Part shown: piece after piece, positions 1 through 7,885 of the stretch | Numbering within the stretch: position 1 is the stretch's first letter | How the letters are laid out: each line of letters opens with the position of its first letter | Assembly (NCBI RefSeq): GCF_024159025.1 | Contig: NZ_JAMYXC010000136.1 | Coordinates: 1 to 34,316, forward strand | Origin: Limimaricola litoreus | GTDB lineage: Bacteria; Pseudomonadota; Alphaproteobacteria; Rhodobacterales; Rhodobacteraceae | Direction of reading: 5' to 3' | DNA length: 34,316 nucleotides | Notes under the pieces: generated by a model | Told to the model about the DNA's origin: nothing | The model's database searches: none | The model's input: only the letters and a program-made list of their open reading frames with translations | Program-made: the position numbers and the translations under genes

Positions 1-215
1 GGCACCTCGCGGCGCTGCGGCTCCGCCTCGGGGTCGCGCGTCCTGCGCGGGCGGGCGGCGGCCTTGTGCATGGTATAGGCGGCGCGGCCGATCGTGGCTT
101 TTTCGTGGCGGCCATGGGCCTGCACCGGCGGCACGCGACCGAGAATGCGCATCATTTCATGGTGATCGATGAGATGGGCTTTGTCGCCGAAGGCCCGGGC
201 GCCTGACTGCTGCAT
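1..215 (-). CDS. Hypothetical protein, C-terminus outside the window
   Basis: An open minus-strand frame starts with ATG at 215 and runs off the window edge after 71 codons. A clear Shine-Dalgarno GGAGG lies 7 nt upstream of the ATG. Third codon positions are mostly G or C, as in the neighbouring genes, which supports real coding. The visible part is hydrophilic and basic, with clusters of His, Arg and Ala (for example MQQSGARAF, ATIGRAAYTMHKAAARPRR). It has no signal peptide or membrane segment. I do not recognise the family. It follows the rpmE terminator in the same direction, so it probably has its own promoter. Confidence 0.55.
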   Translation of the reverse strand, partial: MQQSGARAFGDKAHLIDHHEMMRILGRVPPVQAHGRHEKATIGRAAYTMHKAAARPRRTRDPEAEPQRREV

Positions 216-249
216 CGAAAAGCCTCCGAAATGACATATTTGCCATGGT

Positions 250-278
250 GTAGCAGGGCTTAACGCATTGCGACACAA
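250..278 (-). promoter_or_regulatory. Possible promoter for the hypothetical gene at 1-215
   Basis: On the minus strand TTGTGT (273-278) and TGCTAC (250-255) are separated by 17 nt, a sigma-70-like arrangement 35 nt upstream of the ATG. It lies beyond the rpmE terminator, where a new promoter would be needed. The match is moderate and no experiment supports it. Confidence 0.25.
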
Positions 279-411
279 TTAGATGCGTATTGTTGCCCAT
301 AAAACGCCATATTCCCGACGCGCCCTGCCATTGTTGGGCGAAACTGCCGGTTTTCGCGCCATTGGCCTCGGTGTCGGCGCCCCGTCTTCGCCCCATTTGC
401 GCCACAAATGC

Positions 412-439
412 AAAACGCCGCCCCGAAGGGCGGCGTTTT
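412..439 (-). terminator. Rho-independent terminator of the rpsP-rpmE operon
   Basis: A perfect 12-bp inverted repeat (412-423 with 428-439) encloses a CGAA loop (TTCG on the minus strand). The stem is GC-rich with AAAA/TTTT ends, so a minus-strand transcript ends in a U run. It lies 24 nt beyond the rpmE stop codon, the natural end of the ribosomal protein operon. Confidence 0.85.
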
Positions 440-463
440 CTCGAATCGCGGTGGCCGGGGCGA

Positions 464-685
464 TCAGAAGCCGAGACCGGCGTACTTGTTCTTGAACTTC
501 GACACGCGGCCGCCGGCGTCCATGAGACGCGAGGAGCCACCGGTCCAGGCCGGGTGCACCGAGGGGTCGATGTCGAGCGACAGCTGGTCGCCTTCCTTGC
601 CCCAGGTGGACTTCATCTTGACGATGGTGCCGTCGGTCATCTTGACGTCGATGACGTGGTAGTCGGGATGGATATCCGCTTTCAT
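464..685 (-). CDS. rpmE: 50S ribosomal protein L31 (zinc-free type)
   Basis: This 73-residue protein begins [10 protein letters not shown] and contains HPAWTGG and [11 protein letters not shown], the conserved landmarks of bacterial L31, which bridges the ribosomal subunits. It has no cysteine, so the zinc ribbon found in E. coli-type L31 is absent; this matches the C-minus class. GAGGAG lies 7 nt before the ATG. The gene starts 11 nt after rplS stops and is the last gene before the terminator at 412-439, so it is probably cotranscribed with rplS and trmD. Confidence 0.96.
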   Translation of the reverse strand: MKADIHPDYHVIDVKMTDGTIVKMKSTWGKEGDQLSLDIDPSVHPAWTGGSSRLMDAGGRVSKFKNKYAGLGF

Positions 686-696
686 GTCGGCGCTCC

Positions 697-1089
697 TCAG
701 GCCTTGGCCGCGGCCGTGTCGGCCTTGGGCTTGTAGTTGCTGACTTCGGCGATACGGGCCGACTTGCCGCGACGCGAACGCAGGTAGTAGAGCTTCGCGC
801 GGCGCACGCGGCCACGACGCACCACCTCGATCGAATCGATGTTGGTCGCATAGAGCGGGAAGACGCGCTCGACGCCTTCGCCGAACGAGATCTTGCGCAC
901 GGTGAACGAACCGGCGATGCCCGAGCCGTTCTTGCGGCTGATGCAGACGCCTTCGTACATCTGGACGCGGGTGCGGGTGCCCTCGGTCACCTTGTAGCCG
1001 ACGCGCACGGTGTCACCGGCCTTGAAATCGGGGATGGTCTTCCCCAGCGAAGCGATCTGCTCCGCTTCGAGCTGTGCGATCAGGTCCAT
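697..1089 (-). CDS. rplS: 50S ribosomal protein L19
   Basis: The protein has 130 residues and starts [13 protein letters not shown]. It carries the L19 core [30 protein letters not shown] and [20 protein letters not shown], followed by a basic [14 protein letters not shown] segment. L19 sits at the 30S-50S interface. The frame is open further upstream, but this ATG fits the family start and has AAGGAG 8 nt before it. The 52-nt gap to trmD holds a small CGCGG/CCGCG hairpin (1111-1126). Gene order trmD-rplS is conserved in many bacteria. Confidence 0.96.
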   Translation of the reverse strand: MDLIAQLEAEQIASLGKTIPDFKAGDTVRVGYKVTEGTRTRVQMYEGVCISRKNGSGIAGSFTVRKISFGEGVERVFPLYATNIDSIEVVRRGRVRRAKLYYLRSRRGKSARIAEVSNYKPKADTAAAKA

Positions 1090-1141
1090 GCCTGTCACTC
1101 CTTGATTGCTCGCGGTTATCTCCGCGACGTTGCTCGCAACC

Positions 1142-1969
1142 TCAGAGCTCTCGGTCTTCGTCCGGGTCCGCACCGCGATCTTCGCAATACGCCCGCCAGA
1201 GATCAGGTCGCCGTTCTTTCGTCAGCCTCTCGGCCATGGTCCGGCGCCAGTCGGTGATCTTCGCGTGATGGCCCGAGAGAAGAATCTCGGGGATCGCACG
1301 ACCCCTCCAGAGCGCGGGCTTGGTGTATTGCGGGTGTTCGAGGAGACCGTGGGAGAAGGATTCCTCCTCCGTGGACGCCTGATTCCCCAGCACGCGCGGT
1401 ATAAGTCGGACGGTGGCGTCGATCAAGGCCTGCGCCGCGATCTCCCCGCCCGTCAAGACGAAATCTCCCAAGGAGACCTCCAGCACCTCGTGCTCCTCGA
1501 GCACCCGCTCGTCCACGCCCTCGAACCTGCCGCACAGCAGGATCACGCCGTCCGCCCGGCTCAGCTCGCGCGCCAGAGCCTGATCGAAGCGGCGGCCGCG
1601 GGGCGACAGGTAGATCACCGGCGTCACGCCCTTGGCGCGCGCCTTTGCGTCCTCGATGGCGCGGCCGACGATGTCGGGGCGCAGCACCATGCCCGCGCCG
1701 CCGCCCGCGGGGGTGTCGTCGACATTGCGATGCCTGCCTTCGCCGTAAGGGCGCAGATCCATGGGCTGGAGCTGCCACAGCCCGTCCTTGAGCGCCTTTC
1801 CCGTCAGGCTCTCGCCCAGCACGCCGGGAAAAGCCTGCGGAAACAGGGTGATGACCTGTGCCGTCCAGGCGCCCGCGAGATCGGGCGTGTCGGTCATCAG
1901 CTCGCGCGGCTGCGCGGAGGGGCGGGCACTAAGGCGCCCGGCGGCGCGGGAGGGGGGCATGTCGCTCAT
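1142..1969 (-). CDS. trmD: tRNA (guanine-N1)-methyltransferase TrmD
   Basis: TrmD methylates G37 of tRNAs read with a G at position 36, using S-adenosylmethionine, and prevents frameshifting. The SPOUT-class knotted fold is indicated by [31 protein letters not shown] and [12 protein letters not shown], with a C-terminal tRNA-binding part. From ATG 1969 it has 275 residues. An internal ATG at 1897 (MTDTPDLAG) would give 251, nearer the usual family length. I prefer 1969 because the extension keeps high GC at third codon positions; neither start has a strong ribosome binding site. A strong hairpin lies just upstream at 1992-2020. Confidence 0.93.
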   Translation of the reverse strand: MSDMPPSRAAGRLSARPSAQPRELMTDTPDLAGAWTAQVITLFPQAFPGVLGESLTGKALKDGLWQLQPMDLRPYGEGRHRNVDDTPAGGGAGMVLRPDIVGRAIEDAKARAKGVTPVIYLSPRGRRFDQALARELSRADGVILLCGRFEGVDERVLEEHEVLEVSLGDFVLTGGEIAAQALIDATVRLIPRVLGNQASTEEESFSHGLLEHPQYTKPALWRGRAIPEILLSGHHAKITDWRRTMAERLTKERRPDLWRAYCEDRGADPDEDREL

Positions 1970-1991
1970 GGCTTCGGGCCATAGCGGATCG

Positions 1992-2020
1992 CGGGCCGCC
2001 GGGAAAGGTCCGGCGGCCCG
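1992..2020. other. Perfect 11-bp hairpin between the DUF1328 gene and trmD
   Basis: CGGGCCGCCGG (1992-2002) pairs with its exact complement at 2010-2020 around a 7-nt loop. No T run follows on either strand, so it is not a canonical Rho-independent terminator. Its place just 23 nt before the longer trmD start suggests an mRNA processing, stability or attenuation element within the operon. Confidence 0.5.
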
Positions 2021-2030
2021 GGGGCGCGGG

Positions 2031-2195
2031 TCAGGCCGCGAGGCCGATGATCCCGAACAGCACCAGCAGGAACAGCACCAGCGCGATGATGGCGAGCCAC
2101 TTGGCCCCGGTGAGGGCGGCGCCGGAGATCCGGCCCATGCCCAGAAGACCGGCGACGGCGGCAATGGCAAGGAGGATGAGAATCCATTCGATCAT
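2031..2195 (-). CDS. DUF1328 (YtjA/UPF0391-like) membrane micro-protein
   Basis: This 54-residue protein is almost entirely hydrophobic. It has two membrane segments, WILILLAIAAVAGLLGM and WLAIIALVLFLLVLFGIIGL, separated by GRISGAALTGAK. The pattern, with a central G-x-x-(A/S)-G-A stretch, fits the DUF1328 family of small membrane proteins of unknown function. ATG 2195 has AAGG 8 nt upstream; an in-frame ATG at 2201 lies too close to that site. It stands between rimM and trmD on the same strand, 84 nt after rimM. Its presence in a translation operon has no obvious explanation. Confidence 0.8.
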   Translation of the reverse strand: MIEWILILLAIAAVAGLLGMGRISGAALTGAKWLAIIALVLFLLVLFGIIGLAA

Positions 2196-2279
2196 GAACA
2201 TGCCTTTCGGTCTGCGCCCGGAAAAACTCCGGCGCTTCAGCCAGTCAACACGAACAAGTGGGGCGGGTTCCGGGCGCGA

Positions 2280-2789
2280 TCAGCCCGCGAAGAGCCCCTC
2301 GGGCGGATCGGCCACGATGCGCCCCGCAGCGAGATCGACGGTCGGCACCGCCGCCAGGGTGAAGGGCAAGAGCACCGTCTCGCTGCCACCGGGCGGCGCG
2401 ATTTCGAGCAGGTCGCCTGCGCCGTGGTTGAGCACGGCCCGCACCGTGCCCAGGAGCGCGCCGCCGGTATCATGCACCGCAAGCCCGATCAGGTCGGCGT
2501 GGTAATATTCGTCGTCGGGCAGGGCGGGCAGCCGGTCGCGCGGGGCGAAGAGGTCGGTGCCCTTGAGCGCATCGGCCTCCTCCTTGGTGGTGATGCCGTC
2601 GATGCGGGCGGTATAGGCGCCCGAGCCCTGGCCGGTCAGCACGATCTGCCGGAACTCGCAGCCCTCGGCGGTCACCAGCGGCGCGTAATCGACGATGGTT
2701 TCGGGCTCGGCGCAAAAGCTCTTGAGCCGCACCTCGCCGCGCACCCCGAAGGCGCCCGCCAGCCGCCCCACGCAGATCATGTCGCTCAT
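2280..2789 (-). CDS. rimM: Ribosome maturation factor RimM
   Basis: RimM binds ribosomal protein S19 and assists assembly of the 30S head. The 169-residue sequence starts [24 protein letters not shown], the typical RimM N-terminal beta-barrel with its GAFGVRGEV motif. It continues with [13 protein letters not shown] and then the PRC-barrel domain starting at [11 protein letters not shown]. The ATG has GGAGG 7 nt upstream. It lies between bluB (59 nt upstream) and the DUF1328 gene on the same strand; rimM next to rpsP and trmD is a widespread arrangement. Confidence 0.95.
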   Translation of the reverse strand: MSDMICVGRLAGAFGVRGEVRLKSFCAEPETIVDYAPLVTAEGCEFRQIVLTGQGSGAYTARIDGITTKEEADALKGTDLFAPRDRLPALPDDEYYHADLIGLAVHDTGGALLGTVRAVLNHGAGDLLEIAPPGGSETVLLPFTLAAVPTVDLAAGRIVADPPEGLFAG

Positions 2790-2848
2790 ATCACGTCCTC
2801 CAAGCCTGTCGCCGCGTTGGAACAACAGCCCGCGCCCGAAGGCAAGCC

Positions 2849-3499
2849 TCAGCGCGTCTCGACCGGCAGGTGGCCGCGCCGGACCTCCCAGCCCTCGGCC
2901 TCGAGCTCGGGCACGCGGTCGAGCGTCTGCGCGTGGCCGACGCAGAGATAGCCCACCAGCGCCCAGCCGGGCGGTACGTCCAGGTCGCGGGCGAGCCGTA
3001 CGGGGTCGAGGATCGAGACCCAGCCGGTGCCGAGCCCCTCGGCCCGGGCGGTGAGCCAGAACTGGGTGATCGCGGCGACGACCGAGTAGCGGCGCATCTC
3101 GGGCATGGTCGCGGCCCCGAGGCCGTGGCCCTTGGGTGTCGTCTCGTCGCACCAGACGGCGAGCTGCACCGGCGCGTCGCGCATGCCCGACAGCTTCAGC
3201 CGGGCGTAGAGCGTGGCGCGGCTGCGCGACTGGTCGGCCAATGCGGCGGCGTTGGCCTCTTCGAAATTGGCCAGCGCTGCGGCGCGGGCCTGTGCGCTCT
3301 CGACCCGGATCACCCGCCACGGTTCGGACAGCCCCACCGAGGGGGCGGTCAGAAACGAATCGAGGCAGCGCGTCAGCGCTGCCTCGTCCACGGGCTCGGT
3401 GAGAAAGCGGCGCACGTCGCGGCGCCGGTCCATCAGCCGGGCCAGCTCGGCCCGGAACTCCGGTGCGAAGGCGCCGGGGCGTTCCGGGCCGGGCTGCAT
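2849..3499 (-). CDS. bluB: 5,6-dimethylbenzimidazole synthase BluB
   Basis: BluB is a flavin-destroying member of the nitroreductase fold that converts reduced FMN with oxygen to 5,6-dimethylbenzimidazole, the lower ligand of cobalamin. The 216-residue sequence shows RRDVRRF near residue 27, [64 protein letters not shown], and [12 protein letters not shown] with YLCVGHAQ. These distinguish BluB from general nitroreductases. ATG 3499 overlaps the rpsP stop codon as TGATG (a GTG at 3502 is also in frame), which suggests reinitiation after rpsP. A cobamide gene inside a ribosomal operon is unexpected. Confidence 0.88.
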   Translation of the reverse strand: MQPGPERPGAFAPEFRAELARLMDRRRDVRRFLTEPVDEAALTRCLDSFLTAPSVGLSEPWRVIRVESAQARAAALANFEEANAAALADQSRSRATLYARLKLSGMRDAPVQLAVWCDETTPKGHGLGAATMPEMRRYSVVAAITQFWLTARAEGLGTGWVSILDPVRLARDLDVPPGWALVGYLCVGHAQTLDRVPELEAEGWEVRRGHLPVETR

Positions 3500-3861
3500 C
3501 ACTCGGCCGCGTCTTCGGCCGGGGCGGCGTCGCGCGCGGCCTTCTTCTCGGCGCGGTCCTTGGCGGCCTTGCCCGGCTCACCCTTCTTGGGGTTGGAGCG
3601 GTTTTTCTTCTCGGTCACGCCGGCGGCTTCGAGCATGCGCGCGACGCGGTCGGTCGGCTGGGCGCCCTTCGACAGCCAGTCCTTGACGCGCTCGACGTCC
3701 ATCTTCACGCGCTCTTCGCTGTCCTTGGCAAGGAGCGGGTTGTAGGTGCCGAGCTTCTCGAGGAAGCGGCCGTCGCGCGGCATGCGGCTGTCGGTGGCGA
3801 CGATCGAATAGTGGGGGCGCTTCTTGGAACCGCCGCGGGCGAGCCGGATCTTCATGGCCAT
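3499..3861 (-). CDS. rpsP: 30S ribosomal protein S16
   Basis: The 120-residue protein starts [21 protein letters not shown] and contains [19 protein letters not shown] and the [19 protein letters not shown] segment, all diagnostic of S16. The tail, rich in Lys, Ala and Glu ([16 protein letters not shown]), is a lineage-specific extension beyond the roughly 80-residue core. GGAG precedes the ATG at normal spacing. The frame is open upstream, but that part is not S16. The stop codon overlaps the bluB start. Confidence 0.96.
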   Translation of the reverse strand: MAMKIRLARGGSKKRPHYSIVATDSRMPRDGRFLEKLGTYNPLLAKDSEERVKMDVERVKDWLSKGAQPTDRVARMLEAAGVTEKKNRSNPKKGEPGKAAKDRAEKKAARDAAPAEDAAE

Positions 3862-3904
3862 GGGAGTGTCTCCTTGGGTATGGTCGGTGACGGGAAAGGC
3901 CCCG

Positions 3905-4198
3905 TCAGGATTGGTGTTTCTCGTGGTGCTTGATGACTTCCTGGATGATGAAAGCCAGGAACTTCTTGGCGAATTCGGGGTCGAGATCGGCCTCGTTCGC
4001 AAGATCGGTGAGCCGGGCGATCTGCGCTTCTTCGCGGATCGGATCGGCGGGGGGAAGGTCGTGGACGGCCTTCAGCCGGCCAACGGCCTGGGTGTGCTTG
4101 AACCGCTCGCCCAGCGTGTAGACGAGGATCGCGTCGAGCCGGTCGATGCTCTCGCGGTGCTCCTTGAGCAGCTGTGCGGCGCGGGCGGCTTCGGTCAT
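3905..4198 (-). CDS. Chorismate mutase (AroQ type)
   Basis: This 97-residue all-helical protein fits the AroQ fold that rearranges chorismate to prephenate for Phe and Tyr synthesis. Visible features are [30 protein letters not shown] (first helix with the conserved Arg, Asp and the Arg/Lys pair), then [12 protein letters not shown] and a final helix [21 protein letters not shown] 4198 forms a 4-nt ATGA overlap with the stop codon of the acetyltransferase gene, so I reject the longer open frame upstream. It is followed 43 nt later by rpsP. Confidence 0.88.
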   Translation of the reverse strand: MTEAARAAQLLKEHRESIDRLDAILVYTLGERFKHTQAVGRLKAVHDLPPADPIREEAQIARLTDLANEADLDPEFAKKFLAFIIQEVIKHHEKHQS

Positions 4199-4713
4199 GC
4201 GCGCGCTCCCGTCAGGTCGTGGCGCCAGATCTCGACGGCGGGGCCGTCGGGGTCGGCGCAAAATTCGCGGCCGGTGTTCTCGGCCCCCAGCCGCCGCGCG
4301 ACCGACTGGCTCGCGGCATTGGCGGGGTCGATCATCGAGGCCAGCTCGCGCATGCCGAGGCGGTCGCGCGCGAAATCGAGCACAGCGCGCCCGGCCTCGG
4401 TCGCATAGCCCTTGCCCTCGGCCCCCTCATAGAGGTGATAGGCCAGCTCGGGCATCGGCCAGGGCTCGGGGCCCCAGATCCCGACGAGGCCCACGGGCAT
4501 GCCGCTGTCGCGCTCGATCGCGGCCCACATCCCAAAGCCCAGGATCTGCCAGTGGCCCAGGTGCAGCGCGATCACGCGCCAGGTCTTGTGCCGCGGCGCC
4601 GGGCCGCCGACGAAGGACGAGCGCTCGGAGGCGAGGAACTCGCGCTCCGCCGGCAGGTGCGACAGCGACGGCGGCACGAGGTGCAGCCGATCGGTGGAGA
4701 GCGAGGGGATCAT
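4195..4713 (-). CDS. GNAT-family N-acetyltransferase (RimJ/RimL-like)
   Basis: The 172-residue protein starts with the typical TDRLHLVPPSLSHL strand. It has the acetyl-CoA loop as EGAEGKGYATEAGRAVLDFA (the Q/R-x-x-G-x-G/A region), then a C-terminal IDPANAASQSVARRLGAE helix-strand typical of the Acetyltransf_3 group. The substrate cannot be deduced; relatives acetylate ribosomal protein N-termini or small molecules. It overlaps the ffh stop codon (ATGA at 4710-4713) and the chorismate mutase start (ATGA at 4195-4198), so it is locked between the two genes. Confidence 0.85.
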   Translation of the reverse strand: MIPSLSTDRLHLVPPSLSHLPAEREFLASERSSFVGGPAPRHKTWRVIALHLGHWQILGFGMWAAIERDSGMPVGLVGIWGPEPWPMPELAYHLYEGAEGKGYATEAGRAVLDFARDRLGMRELASMIDPANAASQSVARRLGAENTGREFCADPDGPAVEIWRHDLTGARA

Positions 4714-6206
4714 TTCTTCCTCCCGAAGCCCGACAGCCCCGGCGGCAGGCCGGCGCCGCCGCCCATGCCCGGAAGCTTGCCCATGCCGCCGGGCAGCTGC
4801 TTGCCCAGCATCTTGGCGGCCTTTTCCATCGCGGCGGGGTCGTTGGCATCGGGCATCTCGCCGCCCTTGCCCAACATGCCCTTCATGGCCTGCTTGAGCA
4901 TGCCGCCCTTGCCCATCTTCTTCATCATGTCGGCCATCTGGCGCTGCTGCTTGAGAAGCTTGTTGAGCTCCGACACTTCGAGCCCCGCGCCCTTGGCGAT
5001 GCGCTTCTTGCGGCTGGCCTGCAGAAGATCGGGGTTGGCGCGCTCGCGCTTGGTCATGGAGTTGATCAGCGCGATCTGGCGCTTCAACATGCGGTCGTCG
5101 AAGCCCGCCGAGCTGGCCTGCTTGGCCATCTTGCCCATGCCGGGCAGCATGCCCATCAGGCTCTCCATGCCGCCCATCTTGAGCATCTGCTCGAGCTGCA
5201 TCTTCAGATCGTTCATGTTGAAGCGGCCCTTCTGGAACCGCTTCAACATTTTTTCGGCCTGCTCGGCCTCGATGGTCTGCTGCGCCTTCTCGACGAGGGC
5301 CACGATGTCGCCCATGCCGAGGATGCGGCCCGCGATGCGTTCGGCCTCGAAGGTCTCGATCGCGTCCATCTTCTCGCCGAGGCCGACGAAGCGGATCGGC
5401 TTGCCGGTGACCTTGCGCATCGACAGCGCCGCACCGCCGCGCCCGTCGCCGTCCATCCGCGTCAGCACCACGCCGGAGACGCCGATCTTGTCGTCGAACT
5501 CGGTGGCGACGTTGACGGCGTCCTGGCCGGTCAGGCCGTCCACCACCAAGAGCGTCTCGCGCGGGGTGACGGCATCGCGCACCGCCGCTGCTTGCGCGAT
5601 CAGCTCCTGATCGATGTGCAGGCGACCCGCCGTATCCAGCATGTAGACGTCGTAGCCGCCCAAGGACGCCTGCGTCTTGGCACGCTTGGCGATGGCGACG
5701 GGGTCCTCGCCCTTGACGATGGGCAGGGTGTCGACGCCGATCTGGCGGCCGAGAATCTCCAGCTGCTCCATCGCGGCGGGGCGGTTGACGTCGAGCGAGG
5801 CCATCAGCACGCGCTTGCCGTCGCGCTCGGTGAGGCGCTTGGCGAGCTTGGCGGTGGTGGTGGTCTTGCCCGAGCCCTGCAGGCCGACCATCAGGATCGG
5901 CGCGGGCGGGCTGTCGATCTTGAGCTTGCCCGGATCGCTGTCGCCGGTCAGCACCGAGACCAGCTCGTCATGCACGATCTTGACGACCTGCTGGCCGGGC
6001 GTGATCGACTTGGTCACCGCCTGGCCGGTTGCCTTCTCCTGCACGGCCTTGACGAAGTCGCGCGCCACGGACAGCGAGACGTCCGCCTCCAGCAGCGCCA
6101 CGCGCACCTCGCGCAACGCGGTACGCACGTCCTCATCGGAGAGGGCGCCTTGCTTGGTGAGCCTGTCGAAGACGCCGGAGAGGCGGTCTGAGAGCGATTC
6201 GAACAT
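4710..6206 (-). CDS. ffh: Signal recognition particle protein Ffh
   Basis: Ffh is the GTPase of the signal recognition particle, delivering nascent membrane proteins to FtsY. The 498-residue sequence has the N domain (residues 1-95), the P-loop GLQGSGKTT (108-116), DTAGR (191-195), TRMDG (249-253), GLGEKMDAIETF, and a Met-rich M domain from about residue 310 to the end, including GMGKMAKQ and MADMMKKMGKGGM. The extended Gly/Met-rich tail after about 450 is longer than in E. coli. AAGGA lies 7 nt before ATG 6206. The 258-nt gap to the divergent LysR gene must hold its promoter. I looked there for a 4.5S RNA gene and found none. Confidence 0.96.
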   Translation of the reverse strand: MFESLSDRLSGVFDRLTKQGALSDEDVRTALREVRVALLEADVSLSVARDFVKAVQEKATGQAVTKSITPGQQVVKIVHDELVSVLTGDSDPGKLKIDSPPAPILMVGLQGSGKTTTTAKLAKRLTERDGKRVLMASLDVNRPAAMEQLEILGRQIGVDTLPIVKGEDPVAIAKRAKTQASLGGYDVYMLDTAGRLHIDQELIAQAAAVRDAVTPRETLLVVDGLTGQDAVNVATEFDDKIGVSGVVLTRMDGDGRGGAALSMRKVTGKPIRFVGLGEKMDAIETFEAERIAGRILGMGDIVALVEKAQQTIEAEQAEKMLKRFQKGRFNMNDLKMQLEQMLKMGGMESLMGMLPGMGKMAKQASSAGFDDRMLKRQIALINSMTKRERANPDLLQASRKKRIAKGAGLEVSELNKLLKQQRQMADMMKKMGKGGMLKQAMKGMLGKGGEMPDANDPAAMEKAAKMLGKQLPGGMGKLPGMGGGAGLPPGLSGFGRKK

Positions 6207-6464
6207 GGCGGTCCTTTCCGACCGTTGCGTCAGTCCCGGCACACAATGCGGAACGGCGCCCGTGGGCGCAACGCGCTGACGGACGGCGATCCCCGATATG
6301 GGCCGGGGACCGGAAAGCCAAAGCTTCCGGGTTTGGGGGCCGCAGTTACGTCGGATCGCCCGCCGGGTCAAGAGCGGCGTCGAGCGCCGGGACGAAAGCG
6401 CGGGGCGGCTTGGAGACGGCGGCGATGCGCCCTAGAAGGAGGAGCCACGCCCGAGGAGAGCCGC

Positions 6465-7340
6465 ATGGACAACTGGGATGAAATTCGCACCGCCTTTCAC
6501 GTCGCCCGCATGGGCACGGTGTCGGGGGCGGCCGATGTGCTGGGGGTGCATCATGCGACGGTGATCCGCCATGTCGACGCGCTCGAGGCGCGGCTCGGGG
6601 TGAAGCTGTTCCAGCGCCACCCGCGCGGCTACACCTCGACCGAGGCGGGGCGCGACCTGCTGCAGGTGGCGCAGGCCACCGACGATCAGTTCGCGCAGCT
6701 GGTCAGCCGCCTGCGCGGGCAGGGCGACGGGGTCGAGGGCGAACTGGCGGTGACCACGCTCGACACACTGGCCGATCTGGTCATGCCTCTCCTGATCGAT
6801 TTCCAGGCCGAGTATCCGGCGGTCATCGTGCGGCTGCTGACCGGCACGCGGCTGTTCCGGCTCGAATACGGCGAGGCGCATGTGGCGATCCGCGCAGGCG
6901 CGGCGCCCGACCAGCCCGACAACGTGGTGCAGCCCCTCATGCAGATGCAGGTCGTGCTCGTCGGCGCGCGCAGCTACATCGCCCGCCACGGCCTGCCCGG
7001 CGGGGTCGAGGATCTGCCGCAGCACCGCTTCGTCTGCTCGGACGACATGGAGAGCCGCGCGCCCTTCTACCGCTGGCTGCGGGAGACCGTCCCCGCCGAG
7101 CGCATCGCCTTTCGGGCCTACGGCGAACGTAACCAGCGCGACGCGGTGCTGGCGGGCGCAGGTCTGGGCTTCGTGCCGCTGCACGAGGCGCAGGCGCGCG
7201 AGGATCTGACCATCGTGCACGGGCCGCTGCCGGAGTGGGAGGTGCCGATCTGGGTGGTGACGCATGTGGACCTGCACCGCACGCCCAAGGTGCAGGCCTT
7301 TCTCAAGGCGCTGAAGGAGCGTGCGAAAAGCTGGAGCTAG
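6465..7340 (+). CDS. LysR-family transcriptional regulator
   Basis: A 291-residue regulator. Residues 1-60 form the winged helix-turn-helix (AFHVARMGTVSGAADVLGV then HHATVIRHVDALEARLGVKLF), followed by the RHPRGYTSTEAGRDLL linker. The rest is the ligand-binding domain, with GELAVTTLDTLADLVMPLL and a C-terminal GAGLGFVPLHEA region. ATG 6465 has GAGGAGAG upstream. It is divergent from ffh across a 258-nt gap. The effector is not deducible, and no metabolic operon sits next to it; downstream is only a micro-protein gene. The missing neighbour target is somewhat unusual for LysR proteins. Confidence 0.9.
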   Translation: MDNWDEIRTAFHVARMGTVSGAADVLGVHHATVIRHVDALEARLGVKLFQRHPRGYTSTEAGRDLLQVAQATDDQFAQLVSRLRGQGDGVEGELAVTTLDTLADLVMPLLIDFQAEYPAVIVRLLTGTRLFRLEYGEAHVAIRAGAAPDQPDNVVQPLMQMQVVLVGARSYIARHGLPGGVEDLPQHRFVCSDDMESRAPFYRWLRETVPAERIAFRAYGERNQRDAVLAGAGLGFVPLHEAQAREDLTIVHGPLPEWEVPIWVVTHVDLHRTPKVQAFLKALKERAKSWS

Positions 7341-7410
7341 GGCGAGGAACGAAATCGTGAGCGCGGCGTTGGCCCGACAGATTCATACTTTTGACCCCAG
7401 AGGGACAGTC

Positions 7411-7485
7411 ATGCGCAACATCATCTACATCATCGGTCTCGTCGTCGTCGTCATCGCGGTCCTGTCGCTGATCGGCCTCGTCTGA
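7411..7485 (+). CDS. 24-residue single-span membrane micro-protein
   Basis: A very short reading frame, ATG 7411 to TGA 7485, encodes MRNIIYIIG followed by VVVVIAV and LSLIGLV: one hydrophobic helix with a single Arg near the N-terminus. GAGGGA lies 5-6 nt before the ATG. The codons are consistent with expression, and the frame ends 4 nt before the convergent ArsR stop codon. Proteins of this size are usually missed by gene finders. The function is unknown; it could be a regulatory micro-peptide of a membrane complex. Conservation would have to confirm it. Confidence 0.55.
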   Translation: MRNIIYIIGLVVVVIAVLSLIGLV

Positions 7486-7488
7486 TCC

Positions 7489-7854
7489 TCAGCCCTCCGG
7501 CGCCGACTCCGACCCTTCGGGGGCGGTGCCGGGGGCGCCCAGTTCCAGCGCGAGAAAGCGCTCGAAGGCATCGAGATCGATGCCTTCCATCTGCCCGAAG
7601 CCCTGCATCCAGACCGAAGCCTCGCGCAGCCCCTCCGGCTCAAGCTGGCACCATGTCACCCGTCCGCGCCTGTCGCGATTGATGAGCCCGGCCTCGGCCA
7701 GAACCCCCAGATGCTTGGAGATCGCCGCGAGCGACATCTCGAACGGCTCGGCCACATCCGTGACGGCCATGTCGTCCTCGAGCAGCAGCGCGAGGATCGC
7801 GCGGCGTGTCGGGTCGGCAAGGGCGGAGAATACCAGATCCAGTGAAGCGGCCAT
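7489..7854 (-). CDS. ArsR/SmtB-type winged-helix regulator
   Basis: The 121-residue protein starts MAASLDLVFSALADPTRRAIL, the hallmark of the ArsR group with the ADPTRR motif. It continues with MAVTDVAEPFEMSLAAISKHLGVLAEAGLI (recognition helix) and DRRGRVTWCQLEPEGLREA (wing). The metal-binding cysteine pair of true ArsR is absent, so it is probably not a metal sensor. This subgroup often sits beside SRPBCC (AHSA1) genes, but none follows here. A perfect 16-bp palindrome lies 32-47 nt upstream, suggesting autoregulation. ATG 7854 is chosen over the longer open frame because it begins the conserved domain. Confidence 0.88.
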   Translation of the reverse strand: MAASLDLVFSALADPTRRAILALLLEDDMAVTDVAEPFEMSLAAISKHLGVLAEAGLINRDRRGRVTWCQLEPEGLREASVWMQGFGQMEGIDLDAFERFLALELGAPGTAPEGSESAPEG

Positions 7855-7885
7855 GAGGCGACCTGACCCCGGTGCGGGGCGAACG

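Noticed and set aside
1111-1126. Small hairpin CGCGG/CCGCG before rplS as an L19 leader
   Set aside because: Five base pairs with a 6-nt loop in GC-rich DNA is expected by chance, and I see no resemblance to known L19 leader structures.
4146-6191. Long plus-strand open frame opposite ffh and the GNAT gene
   Set aside because: Same composition effect. The translation is full of repeated His, Leu and Arg stretches, while the minus strand gives a perfect Ffh.
6207-6464. Possible 4.5S (SRP) RNA gene next to ffh
   Set aside because: I looked for the conserved GGAAG-type tetraloop and asymmetric internal loop of SRP RNA on both strands. Short fragments such as CCGGAAGC are present but the surrounding helix is not.
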